Positions 6,154 through 15,510 of a stretch of DNA of 64,000 bases are shown piece after piece. The notes beneath the pieces are model-generated. The model did no database searches. It was not told the origin of the DNA and saw nothing but the letters and a program-made list of their open reading frames with translations. Origin of the DNA: Pleomorphomonas sp. JP5. Lineage in GTDB: Bacteria; Pseudomonadota; Alphaproteobacteria; Rhizobiales; Pleomorphomonadaceae. Every line of letters begins with the position of its first letter. Position 1 is the stretch's first letter. The stretch spans positions 248,001-312,000 of the forward strand of contig NZ_JAMDLI010000008.1 in the NCBI RefSeq assembly GCF_023721815.1, in the 5' to 3' direction. A program made the position numbers and the translations under genes.

Positions 6154-7598
6154 GCAGCTCCTTCCCCCTTGATCGGGTAGATGAACAGGGCGCCCCCGGA
6201 GCCTCCGGCTCCGAATTGGTTTGGGCTAGTGTTAATTCCCCCTCTGCCACGGGTTCCCGGTGTATAAGCACTGTCCTCTGTCCAGACACTGGCCGGCGTA
6301 TTTGTTCCGGGCGTGATGCCGACGGCGTTCTGATAGGTGGCCGTGCTTAGCCTGACGCCCGCCAAAAAATCGATGAGTCGACCTGCGACAAACCCCTTGG
6401 CGTCCTTCCAGGCAAATGCTTGGTCGACGTAATCACCACCTGTCCCAGTGCCAGGCGCTCCGGAGGCTCCGGTGTTTGTTTTCCCTGGGCTGGAACCACC
6501 ACCTCCACCCGTTGCGGTCAGGTCCGCGAATGCACTGTCGCCGCCAGCGACGCCCGTATTACCACCAGCTCCGATCGTCACCGGGAGCACGTCCCCTGGC
6601 GTGACGTCCACCACCGCCATCGATAGGCCTCCGAAGCCGCCGTATCCCCCCGTATAGCCACCAACAGCCCCGTTAGCGCCACCACCACCGCCACCAAACA
6701 GAATGGCAAAGATGCGCGTCAGACCTGCGGGGACCTCCCACGACCCTGTCGCGTTGATAATCGTCGGAGCAAGCAAGGCATCAAGAGACGAGCCGAGAGC
6801 ATCGAACGCCGCCTTGAGGCCGGCGGGATGCACTGGCAGATCGTCGCGCTCGCCGGCAATCGTTACGGCAGGGGGGGCGAAAGCCATCGTGAAGGCCAGA
6901 TCGGCAGTCAGGTCCGCCTCTGCCGGCTCCGCATCGGTGCCGGCGACGCCATCGAGGACCAGGCCAGAGCCAACCTTGAGCTTGCGCGAGACAGAGGCAT
7001 ACTCCGAAGGATCAAATGTCTGAGCAGCTTCGGATGCTGCCACCGCCGCTTTGGCTGCGGCTGTAGCAGTTGCTGCGGCCGTCGTTAGCTCGATAAAGCC
7101 GCCCGCAGCAACGGGGTTCCCATCAATATCAAAGCCCAGAAGCTGCCCTGACCTCTTTACCTTTGCAGGAAGCGTCAGGTCTCCCTCGCCGACCGGCACC
7201 TTCAGCGAGCGCGTGAACTTCGTCCACATTTCGCGCATCGCCGCCATCAGCAGCGAGAAGGCAAAGTTGAAATCCCGAGTACCATAGGGCGCCGTGGCCT
7301 GGATGGTCCGGCGCGGACGGAAGTTGCCGAAGATCTCCAGCTTGCCAGCGGAGATCGGGGCATTCAGACGAACGTAGGCATCCGTCACCGGAGCCGGGGT
7401 GAGCGTTGCTCCGTTCGCAGTGGACCGGATCGTGTAGCCGCTCGTCAGCTCGAGAAGATCGCCATCGAGATAGACCGAAACGTCGGCTGCCTCGCCGAAC
7501 AGAGGAAACCCGAGCGCAAAATCAGTAGTCGCCGCCGTCGGCTGATAGGCAGCGTAGCGGTCTTGATCGAGGACGGGCGGGATCGGTGACGTGCTCAT
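6150..7598 (-). CDS. Tail fibre protein, T7 gp17-like N-terminus, glycine-rich C-terminus
   Basis: 482 aa. The N-terminal ~150 residues (DRYAAYQPTAATTDFALGFP, FRPRRTIQATAPYGTRDFNF, MREMWTKFTRSLKVP) resemble the virion-binding domain of T7-type fibres. A short Ala-rich helical stretch (TAAATATAAAKAAVAASEAA) follows. The distal part is built of Gly-rich loops (GGGGGGANGAVGGYTGGYGG, TGGGGGSSPG), as in receptor-binding adhesins with polyglycine-II-like tips. It is the last structural gene, as in T7. There is no clear Shine-Dalgarno at 7598; a conserved motif (7630-7641) lies 31 bases upstream. Confidence 0.87.
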   Translation of the reverse strand: MSTSPIPPVLDQDRYAAYQPTAATTDFALGFPLFGEAADVSVYLDGDLLELTSGYTIRSTANGATLTPAPVTDAYVRLNAPISAGKLEIFGNFRPRRTIQATAPYGTRDFNFAFSLLMAAMREMWTKFTRSLKVPVGEGDLTLPAKVKRSGQLLGFDIDGNPVAAGGFIELTTAAATATAAAKAAVAASEAAQTFDPSEYASVSRKLKVGSGLVLDGVAGTDAEPAEADLTADLAFTMAFAPPAVTIAGERDDLPVHPAGLKAAFDALGSSLDALLAPTIINATGSWEVPAGLTRIFAILFGGGGGGANGAVGGYTGGYGGFGGLSMAVVDVTPGDVLPVTIGAGGNTGVAGGDSAFADLTATGGGGGSSPGKTNTGASGAPGTGTGGDYVDQAFAWKDAKGFVAGRLIDFLAGVRLSTATYQNAVGITPGTNTPASVWTEDSAYTPGTRGRGGINTSPNQFGAGGSGGALFIYPIKGEGAA

Positions 7599-7629
7599 GG
7601 CTGGACCATGTCATCGCCGCCGCTCCCTC

Positions 7630-7641
7630 GCACTGCCCCGG
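7630..7641 (-). repeat. Late-gene motif copy 1 (CCGGGGCAGTGC)
   Basis: Complement of GCACTGCCCCGG, in the 50-bp gap upstream of the tail fibre, 31 bases before its start codon. Same sequence at 18293 and 21480, and with one mismatch at 23508. Confidence 0.5.
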
Positions 7642-7648
7642 AGTTTGC

Positions 7649-10600
7649 TCAGCGCCCTTCCATCTTGTCGAACAGGCGACGAAGGGCGAAGTGGTTCTGA
7701 AGCCAAGCCCAGCGGCGAAGAGCATCAGTGTCGTTCGCCGTCCACGTGCCTTGCGACAGGCTGTAGAGAGGCCCCTGAAGCCGCTCCAGCCGCCCATAGG
7801 TCGGCCCGAGGAAACTGGAGAGAGCCGACCGTTGGGCGTAGCGAGAAAGAGGGCGGTCCGAACCGATAAGCCTGAAAAAGTCGGTCTGCCCGGCAAACAG
7901 TTTTGCCTGAGCAGCATTAATGTCGCTGACCCATCCGGAGATTCCGGAGCGGTTCACCCCTTCCTTGACCCAGTCCTGCGGCTTGTCGCTTGTCTGCTGA
8001 CCGGTCGCCACCGCATAGAGCTTATAGCTCAGCATGCCGGCCGCCAGGGTGGATACGAGTCCAGAGGCGGTGCGCGCGTCCCGGCGCTGAAGGTTGGCAA
8101 TGAACACCCTCTCATGGGCGGCAGCGGTGAAGCCGCGGAACTGCCCCAGCAGCGCGCCGACTGGCCGGGAAAGGAACAGGGGCTTCTCCTGTCCCGGAGA
8201 CACCACGGCAATATCCGCTTCGCGGGCAATCGCGGCCTCGAAAGACTGCCGCGCTTCGGCATCCGCCCAAGTAGCCGTTTCCGGCAGCATCACCCCGTCT
8301 ACCGGCTCAACGCCGGACGCTTGATGTTGCTGCCAGATGCGAGCGGCCTTGTCCGGAGCGATGTTCGCCGCAGCCAGGTCGCGCACGTCCGCCTTGCTTG
8401 CCTTGCCGGCGGCGACGCGCTGGCACATGCGCAACAGCTCATCACTGGCGGCGGAGGACGCCATCGTTTTCATGAGGTCGGTGAACGGCGCCATGCCGTT
8501 GGCGATCATCGACTTGTCACCGGCCCAGCCGGCTAGCTTCTCTACTCCCGAGCCAGCTTTGTAATAGTCGATCACGTCGCCCAGCTGGCGACCATTGAGA
8601 GCGTGATGCGCATCGAGGGCGAGCCCCATCGCCTTCGCCTGCCGGCGCGCCGTGGGGTTGAACTTCGTGTCAGCAATCAGGCCCTTGAAAAACGGACGCC
8701 AAGCCGAACGGAACGCTCCCTCCAGTCCGAACCTGAACACGACACCAGTCGCGTCATTCAGGCTCGAAATCAGAGAGGATCCCATATCCGTCGCAAGCCC
8801 CCAACTCCGGAGCGCTCGGGCGACCGAAGCCAACTTCCTGATGCCTGGATCGGCGCTGTAGCCGTAGACACCGCGCACTCGGTCTCGGATGGCGGCCAGA
8901 TCGCGAACAACACGCTGCTTCTCTGCCTCCAGCTTCACCCTCGCTTTCTCGGACTTGAGCTGAGCCGCCTTGGCCGCGTACTCCTCCGTCACCTTCTTCA
9001 AAGCCTCGGTCATGCGAACGTCGCCGAACCGACGGGTGAGAAGGATGTCCGGCACGGTGGTCCTGAGGAAGGCATGCAGTACCTCCGTGGGCTCACGGAC
9101 AAGGAACTGGCTCACCATAGCGGTGGGGATGGCGAACTCGCGCTCGTTGAGTGAGCCGCGCACCTCCCCGCCACCGATCCCACCATCAGCGTGAGGCGTT
9201 GGCTCGTCATAGGGGAGCCGGCCGTCCGGAGTACTCAGAATGCGGTCGGCGATCTGGTTCGCGCGATCCCTCAGCTCCTGTTCGCCCAGGTTCCTGTTGG
9301 ATGCAAGAATGCGGCGAACGGCGCGCTCGACCGCGTTATCGGCGGAGGTCAGTCGCTCCCCACGCCCCTGATAGGTTCCATCTGCCTTCGCAGTTTCGCG
9401 CTCGGCTTCTGCCTTGGCGCGAGCCTTCAATGCGGCCTTGACCTCGGCCGTAGACTTGCCTTGCCACTTTCCTAGCTCTTCCTCGATCTGCTTCCTTGCG
9501 CCACTACGGAGCTCCTGTAGAGCCTCAAGATCTTCGTAGAGCTTGTCGAGCTCGGCCGACTTGCCGCTTACTCGGTCTTGAAGCTCATTGCCCCGGTTTC
9601 GGACACGTGTTTCGAACACCGCGCCACCGAGAGCACTCTGGATTTTTGCTTCGCGCTCGGTCCTGAGCTGCCGGCGTATTTTAGTGAGCTGCTTTTTTAG
9701 AGGGGCAATCGCTCGGTTGATGTTGTCTCGCTCTTTTTCCAGAGCCATCAAGTCGTCAGCACCAAGACCGATACGCGCTCGCTTTGCCGAACGAGACGCT
9801 TCCCGGATGCCTTCGCGCAACATACTGCGCGCCTCGTCCACGGCGTCGGCAAATGATGACAGAGCATCGATGTTCTCAATGAGACCGCCGCCCTGCTTCA
9901 CTTTCTGTCCGGCACCGATCAGTTTGAAGATCAGGCTGTCGATTTCCTTGATGTCCGGATACCGCTCTTTCGCTTCCCCGATCTCGCGACGCAGGGCTTC
10001 CAAGCGCTGAAGGGGCTCCTGGATCTGGCTGGATACCTGGCGTGAAAGCTCGCGTAGCTCGTCGGACTTCGCGGTCATGTCCTCTGAACGACGGAATGCG
10101 AACTGGTTGAGCGAAGTGAGTTCTTCCGCCCGATTTTCGACCGACGCTATTTGGCGCTCGCGGGTTTCAATCGCGCTCTGCTTCTTGTTGATCCGGTCGT
10201 CGAGATCGTCGGCATGGGTCTGCCAACTTGCAACTCGGTTTTGAATTTCCGCCTTTGAGGCCTGCTGCTTCTTGAGCCAATCGGTGGTCGTCGCAATGAA
10301 CTCGTCACGCTTGCGCGTAACCGCAATCTTGTTCCAGAGACGAGGCACGAAACTCTCATCCCCAGCCGGGGCGCCCACCTCACCGAGCAGCGCCCGGCCG
10401 TCGGCCCCGACGGTTTCCTGAGCCGCCTTCTTCACTGGCTCCAGAATGGTTTTGCGAATGTGTTGGGCGACCTGTTGCACCTGAGGAACCGGGCTGGCGT
10501 CACCAGAGTAGAGCGCATCGAAGACGGCCTCGTTGAACTCCTTTGGCGACATGACGCCTTCAGGCGTCGTTCCTCGCAGTTGTTCCCAGCCGGCGCGGAG

Positions 10601-11659
10601 CATTGGCGCTTTCGGCGCATTGGGACCATAGCGATAGTCGACATAGGCGTTCTTCAGAACGTCGTCGGCCTGGGCGAGAGCTGGCGCGGTCCACTGGCGA
10701 ACGGCACGGTCCAGCGGAGGCAATCCATCCCCGGTTGTCGTGATGCCCTTCTCGTTGTCGGTGAACATGCGCGGCGTCTCGGCAAGGTCCGCCAACGTGC
10801 GGCGAGCTTGCACCGATTGGCTGGACCAAACGCGCCCCGTCGGCGACAAGCGGTCGCTTACGTTCTGGAGCGGCTTCGGAAGGTAGGGGATTTGCTCAAG
10901 CTGCCGAGCGTCCGACGCCGCTGCTCCGGCGGCCTGCGGCATCGGTGCGCCGGCAATGTGTGCCGTAGCGTCAGCGCGAAGCTGATCCATCCCTTGAGTC
11001 AGCGAAGCGATCTCGCCTTTCGTCAAATAGCCGAGGCCAGCGCCGAGTAAGCCAGAGAGGATCGTTGCGGACGCTACGTTGCCCGCCCCCTCCTCCCAGC
11101 CGCGCCCAGGCTGAGTTGCCTGTAGAAACGCCTCGCCGGTGCCGGCCTGAACTGCCCCGAGGGCAGCCGACCGAGAGGCGACGCGCGCTATCTTCATCCC
11201 CTTGGCGGCACCTGACAGAACATCAACAAACGGGACGTAGTTGAGCGGATCGACGGCACCAACGCCGATCTGCGCCACAGTCCCGGCCCACCCAGCGTCC
11301 GATAACGTCCGAAGGCGCTCCTCCCGAGCGTCAATGCGCGCCATCAGCGCTCGCGCCGCCGCCTCGTTCGGAACGCCTATGAACTCGTCGCCATACTCGG
11401 CCTCGTACCGGCTTCCCCGGATCAACTCGAAGGGATTGAAGTCTGTTTCGAGTCCAGCCGTTGGGTCTGTCGACAGGAGGTCATAGACCTTGCGGCCAAA
11501 CTCCCAGGCCGCATATGGCACTCCCTCTTTCCAGGCTGCTTTGACAGTGCTGGCGTAGGTGGGGCCACTTGCTAGAGGATCCGGCGGGGTGACACCCGTC
11601 ATCTGACGCGGCGCGCTACCGACCTCGCTCAGAACATCGGTTTCAGCGATCAGGGGCAT
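7649..11659 (-). CDS. Very large internal virion (ejection) protein, gp16-like position
   Basis: 1336 aa from the ATG at 11659, preceded by GAGGA and lying 7 bp after the previous stop; the frame is open for a further 22 codons but that overlaps the upstream gene. Most of the middle (about residues 450-850) is charged, helical and coiled-coil-like, with hydrophobic patches near residues 140-230. It occupies the place of T7 gp16, before the tail fibre. In T7-like phages such proteins leave the capsid on infection and form the channel that brings DNA into the cell. No enzymatic motif is evident here; the transglycosylase-like domain is in the preceding gene. Confidence 0.8.
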   Translation of the reverse strand: MPLIAETDVLSEVGSAPRQMTGVTPPDPLASGPTYASTVKAAWKEGVPYAAWEFGRKVYDLLSTDPTAGLETDFNPFELIRGSRYEAEYGDEFIGVPNEAAARALMARIDAREERLRTLSDAGWAGTVAQIGVGAVDPLNYVPFVDVLSGAAKGMKIARVASRSAALGAVQAGTGEAFLQATQPGRGWEEGAGNVASATILSGLLGAGLGYLTKGEIASLTQGMDQLRADATAHIAGAPMPQAAGAAASDARQLEQIPYLPKPLQNVSDRLSPTGRVWSSQSVQARRTLADLAETPRMFTDNEKGITTTGDGLPPLDRAVRQWTAPALAQADDVLKNAYVDYRYGPNAPKAPMLRAGWEQLRGTTPEGVMSPKEFNEAVFDALYSGDASPVPQVQQVAQHIRKTILEPVKKAAQETVGADGRALLGEVGAPAGDESFVPRLWNKIAVTRKRDEFIATTTDWLKKQQASKAEIQNRVASWQTHADDLDDRINKKQSAIETRERQIASVENRAEELTSLNQFAFRRSEDMTAKSDELRELSRQVSSQIQEPLQRLEALRREIGEAKERYPDIKEIDSLIFKLIGAGQKVKQGGGLIENIDALSSFADAVDEARSMLREGIREASRSAKRARIGLGADDLMALEKERDNINRAIAPLKKQLTKIRRQLRTEREAKIQSALGGAVFETRVRNRGNELQDRVSGKSAELDKLYEDLEALQELRSGARKQIEEELGKWQGKSTAEVKAALKARAKAEAERETAKADGTYQGRGERLTSADNAVERAVRRILASNRNLGEQELRDRANQIADRILSTPDGRLPYDEPTPHADGGIGGGEVRGSLNEREFAIPTAMVSQFLVREPTEVLHAFLRTTVPDILLTRRFGDVRMTEALKKVTEEYAAKAAQLKSEKARVKLEAEKQRVVRDLAAIRDRVRGVYGYSADPGIRKLASVARALRSWGLATDMGSSLISSLNDATGVVFRFGLEGAFRSAWRPFFKGLIADTKFNPTARRQAKAMGLALDAHHALNGRQLGDVIDYYKAGSGVEKLAGWAGDKSMIANGMAPFTDLMKTMASSAASDELLRMCQRVAAGKASKADVRDLAAANIAPDKAARIWQQHQASGVEPVDGVMLPETATWADAEARQSFEAAIAREADIAVVSPGQEKPLFLSRPVGALLGQFRGFTAAAHERVFIANLQRRDARTASGLVSTLAAGMLSYKLYAVATGQQTSDKPQDWVKEGVNRSGISGWVSDINAAQAKLFAGQTDFFRLIGSDRPLSRYAQRSALSSFLGPTYGRLERLQGPLYSLSQGTWTANDTDALRRWAWLQNHFALRRLFDKMEGR

Positions 11660-11666
11660 TCGATCC

Positions 11667-14600
11667 TCACGGCAACTGGTAGGGGCGAGCTTCGTCACGC
11701 TCTTCGAGACTGAGCGGCTTCCCAATGCGAGCGAACGCCCGCTGGTCCGCGTCGCGGCGCTCGCGCTCGGCGGTCACTGGGGCCTGCGCAGCGGCACGGT
11801 CAGGCTGGAAGCGGAGCGGCACCCCGGGCGACTGCTCTAGGAGGTGCCAAGTTCCATCATCGGCCTGGACCACGACGCGATACGTCGGCGGCCTCTTTGA
11901 TGAGACCCCGGCTTCCGTCAACTGATCGGCGACAAGCCCATAGTTCTCAGGCAGGCGACCGCGAACCTCTTTCCCTGTCGCGAAGGAGACGAACTCACTG
12001 GCCAGCGGCATGAGCGCCTTCGCCACAGTGCTGGTCTCGGGGTTGAGGCCAAAATGCTTCTCCACGTCGGCAACAAGCTGTTCCCGGATGTAGTCGTAGG
12101 AGCCATCGACGGGTTCGAGATACTTCTCCGGCGGGTTCGCCATGATGCGCCCATCATTGGCGACCGATGGCCCCCATTTCTGCGCGACCTGTTTGGCCGC
12201 GAACTCGGCCGCCGCGCTTTCGTTGCCACCGTTCCGCACGAACGCCTCAGAGAACTGACGAGAGAAATCCGCGTAGAGCTGGCTTTCGCTACCGAGTGGG
12301 CCATCGGAAATCGGCGCAACGCTGGTCACGTAGCCGGCAGGGTTGAACCAAGAGCGATTGTCCAAGAGACCAACGACATCCGCCGGGTTCGGATAGCTCT
12401 TGGCAAACACCTTGGACGCCTGCTCCGACAGAGTTTTGCGCGCCTCCTTGGCCGCTGGATCGAGCGCGGCCATTCGCTCTTTTTGGAACTGCTCAGGCGA
12501 GACGAACGACAGCTTGGATTTCCACTCCTCAAGGTCGCCCGCCGCTTTGGCACCGAACAGCTCGTTGAAGTCGAGCGGCATCTTCCGATCGACCTGATCC
12601 ATGAAACCGAAGGCGCTTGATGCCTTTTGCCAATCGGGACTTGCCGACATCGCGACGATCGCGCCCGATACGGCTTTTGACGAGAGCGTGGCTTTGAGGC
12701 TGTCACGGTCCATCGCCGCAAGGCTGTTCAGAGTGCCGGTGATGACGGCGGCCGACTGAGACCGCATCACATCTCCAAAACGCGCCTCTTCGGCCGGCGT
12801 AAGCAACGAGGGCTGAGAGCCGGAGTGAGCTGCGATTTTCTGGTTGTCGCGGAAGCGCGCTTGCAAGGCCGTCGGCATCATGTCCGGAGCGTCCAGGGGG
12901 AGCGGAGCCCGCAGGCTGGGTAGATCCATGCCGAGCCGCTGGCCGGCGGCGTGAGGGTCACTCTTGAACTGCGCAACGAGGCTTTTCGCAGTGTCCTCGA
13001 TGTTCGGGATCAGTGCCTTAAGTTCGGTGTTGGTGCCGCGTCGAATCTCCTCAACCGTGCTGCCGACGAAAGCCTGGAACTGATCGGCCGGTAGGTCCTG
13101 GGCGGCTTCGGCCATCTTGGACCGAACGGCGAGTTCGGCATATTTCCGAGCGTCGTCAGGCGTACCGGCCAGTTGGATCAGGCTCCCGAGCGTGCGAAAC
13201 TGGGTAGGGTCCGGCACCTCAAACGCGTTCAGGGCCGTGAGCATCTTCGGGATCTGTGCGCCGATCAGGTCGCGCGCGACCTTGCGGAAAGCCAGGAAAT
13301 CGTAGGCGTCACCGGTGGCTGCCTGCCCTTCGCCGGCGGACATGGCTTCATCCACCACGTAAGAGCCGGTTGAGCCGCCCGCGCCGCTGCTTTGCGCGCC
13401 CATGCGCGCATAGTCGGAAAGGCTGGTCCCGTTGGCATCGGCCGGATTGTCGGCGCCGCCGCTGGTCAGATAGCGGATAGCGCCCTCCTTCCCGCCGAGG
13501 TGCATCATGTTTCGAATGCCCTCGCGGGTGATCATCACGCCGCCGACGGTCTCGCCAATGAACCGGTCGAGCCCATTCGCCTCGATGTCCGAATCCATTC
13601 TGGCGATGTGCAAGCGGAAGGCCTCCTGCTGCGCGGCGGGGTTTGCGCGGAAGTCGTCGAGCGTCTTCACCTCGGGAAACCCTGGAATGGAAAAGGTGCC
13701 GCTCCACTTACCCGGCGCGTCCTTCCCTGACTTCGACCAGGTCTTCAGGTTCTCGCCGGCTCCAGGTGCGTAAAGGCCAAGATCGGCAAGGCGCGGAGCG
13801 CCAAACTGATAGAGGCCCGCATAGCCAAACCCATTGACCACGCCGGGCCGACCACCGCTCTCGGACTGTAGTAGCGAGTTATCGCCCAGCAGTCCCGCGC
13901 CACGCGCCGCGAGTTCGGCCGGGGTCAAGGCTTGGAGCTGACGGGTCGTATCGGCCTGATGTTTGGCGGCCATGATGGACTGGATTTGCCGGTAACCGCC
14001 AGCGCTGGAAAGGTCGCTGATCAAGCCATCGAGGGTCGACTGAGGAACGTCGATACCTGAGTTCAGCGCTTGCACCGTCCGATCCACTTCCGGAGACAGC
14101 GACGTGACGATGGCGCGCTTCTCTTGCTCCTGACCGCGAACGTAAGCGTAGCCCATGGCGCGATAGCTCTTGCGGTCGCTCGGGCTGAGATCCTTGAACT
14201 GAGGATCGGTTTCGAAGCCATCGGCAAGCTCCAACGCGCCCTTTGCGCTGCCCCCGTTGGCCGGATCATAAGCTCGCTCGACGGCTCCCATGGTCGCCTC
14301 TGCGGCGAGCATGCTCGTCAGCCGGGTCATTCCCTGTTTTGCCAGCTCCGGCGAAATGCCACTTCGCGGGTCGGCGGCCAGCACCTCATAGGACTTCTGG
14401 ATGTCGGCGACGGCCTTCTGAAACTCCGGCCCATTGTAGGCGGACCTCGCCAGTTGGGCGGCGTCGTTGGTCATCAGGTCGATGTGACCGAGCAACGTCT
14501 TTGCGTTGGCGGCGCTGTCGAGGGTGGCGCGCTGTTCGATCGCCCGGCGCATGTACGGGGTGGCGATCTCTTCGGCCTGCTGCTGGAGCCGGAGCTGATC

Positions 14601-15056
14601 GCCGCCGGTGGCATTCTGAGCGGCGCCGATGGAGACTTGTCTCCACTGCTGCGCAAACCATTGCGGATCGCCGCCGCCACCGCCCTGTTCCTTGGGCGCC
14701 CAAAGCTTCGTGTAGAGCTCCTGAGCCTGAAGGCCGAGCGACGTTTGCGTCCGAGCCCCCTGCGCGGCGAGCGCCGTATCTCGATAGGCATCAGCGGCGC
14801 GCCCAACGAGACCGGAGCCAGGAATCTGTTGGACGACGATTTTGCCGTTCGCGTCACGCTGGACGGATTTGTAGCCCTCCTCCTCGCCGGTCTTCTTCCC
14901 ATAGCTCAGAGCGATGTCGTCCACGGTCCCTTTCAGGCTATCGAAGGCGCCAGCCCACGCGGAGCCAAGGCGGGCATATTCGCCGGCCGACACCATTGAG
15001 TTTGGCGCTTCGGTGAGCGCGGGAGCACTCCGAACGGACGGAAGAAGATCAGCCAC
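11667..15056 (-). CDS. Internal virion protein with lytic-transglycosylase-like domain
   Basis: 1129 aa. Around residues 400-560 lies a lysozyme-like segment: NSLLQSESGG (with the candidate catalytic Glu), GFGYAGLYQFGAPRLADLGL, FIGETVGGVMITREGI and MMHLGGKEGAIRYL. This pattern is found in phage peptidoglycan-degrading ejection proteins and may open the wall for DNA entry. The rest is Ala/Gln/Asp-rich and helical. It overlaps the upstream small core gene by 8 bp and sits where T7 has gp15. In T7 the transglycosylase is in gp16; here it is in the upstream of the two large proteins. Confidence 0.82.
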   Translation of the reverse strand: MADLLPSVRSAPALTEAPNSMVSAGEYARLGSAWAGAFDSLKGTVDDIALSYGKKTGEEEGYKSVQRDANGKIVVQQIPGSGLVGRAADAYRDTALAAQGARTQTSLGLQAQELYTKLWAPKEQGGGGGDPQWFAQQWRQVSIGAAQNATGGDQLRLQQQAEEIATPYMRRAIEQRATLDSAANAKTLLGHIDLMTNDAAQLARSAYNGPEFQKAVADIQKSYEVLAADPRSGISPELAKQGMTRLTSMLAAEATMGAVERAYDPANGGSAKGALELADGFETDPQFKDLSPSDRKSYRAMGYAYVRGQEQEKRAIVTSLSPEVDRTVQALNSGIDVPQSTLDGLISDLSSAGGYRQIQSIMAAKHQADTTRQLQALTPAELAARGAGLLGDNSLLQSESGGRPGVVNGFGYAGLYQFGAPRLADLGLYAPGAGENLKTWSKSGKDAPGKWSGTFSIPGFPEVKTLDDFRANPAAQQEAFRLHIARMDSDIEANGLDRFIGETVGGVMITREGIRNMMHLGGKEGAIRYLTSGGADNPADANGTSLSDYARMGAQSSGAGGSTGSYVVDEAMSAGEGQAATGDAYDFLAFRKVARDLIGAQIPKMLTALNAFEVPDPTQFRTLGSLIQLAGTPDDARKYAELAVRSKMAEAAQDLPADQFQAFVGSTVEEIRRGTNTELKALIPNIEDTAKSLVAQFKSDPHAAGQRLGMDLPSLRAPLPLDAPDMMPTALQARFRDNQKIAAHSGSQPSLLTPAEEARFGDVMRSQSAAVITGTLNSLAAMDRDSLKATLSSKAVSGAIVAMSASPDWQKASSAFGFMDQVDRKMPLDFNELFGAKAAGDLEEWKSKLSFVSPEQFQKERMAALDPAAKEARKTLSEQASKVFAKSYPNPADVVGLLDNRSWFNPAGYVTSVAPISDGPLGSESQLYADFSRQFSEAFVRNGGNESAAAEFAAKQVAQKWGPSVANDGRIMANPPEKYLEPVDGSYDYIREQLVADVEKHFGLNPETSTVAKALMPLASEFVSFATGKEVRGRLPENYGLVADQLTEAGVSSKRPPTYRVVVQADDGTWHLLEQSPGVPLRFQPDRAAAQAPVTAERERRDADQRAFARIGKPLSLEERDEARPYQLP

Positions 15057-15510
15057 CGAACACCCCCTTGAAAGCCCCGTCCTGCCCCATCTGGTAGAGC
15101 CCGCCAGCCAACCCGCCGAACGCCTTCAGCATGCCGATCCCGGCGTACTGCTTGGCTGCCGACTGGTAGAACTTGGCGTCGGACGCATATTGCGTTGCCT
15201 GCGCTCGGATGCCGGAAACCTTGGCAATCCGCTCGTTGTCCGAGACGCGGCGGTTTTCATCCGCGATGGCTTGACCGGTGGGGCTATCGGACAATCCCAC
15301 GCTTGAACGGATCGCCGAGATATTGGCGAGGGTCGTTCTCAGGTCGTCTCGATAGTAAGCGTCGGTCGCGTCCGCGTTGGCGCGAGCCGCCTGCCCGGCA
15401 TAGGTCGCCTGCTGTGCCTGATGCTTTGCGCCGGCGGCATTGGCGTTGCCTTCCGAGATCGCCGAGGCGGCGGATAGACCCAACGACGCGATGCCAAGTG
15501 CAACCCCCAT
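15049..15510 (-). CDS. Small internal virion protein, gp14-like
   Basis: 153 aa from the ATG at 15510, overlapping the nozzle gene stop by one base (TGATG); longer upstream readings run into the nozzle gene and are shadows. N-terminal hydrophobic segment (VALGIASLGLSAASAIS) then an Ala/Gln-rich helical body and a Gly-rich C-terminus. Size, Ala richness and position between nozzle and the large ejection proteins match T7 gp14, which inserts into the outer membrane during DNA ejection. Function by position. Confidence 0.75.
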   Translation of the reverse strand: MGVALGIASLGLSAASAISEGNANAAGAKHQAQQATYAGQAARANADATDAYYRDDLRTTLANISAIRSSVGLSDSPTGQAIADENRRVSDNERIAKVSGIRAQATQYASDAKFYQSAAKQYAGIGMLKAFGGLAGGLYQMGQDGAFKGVFGG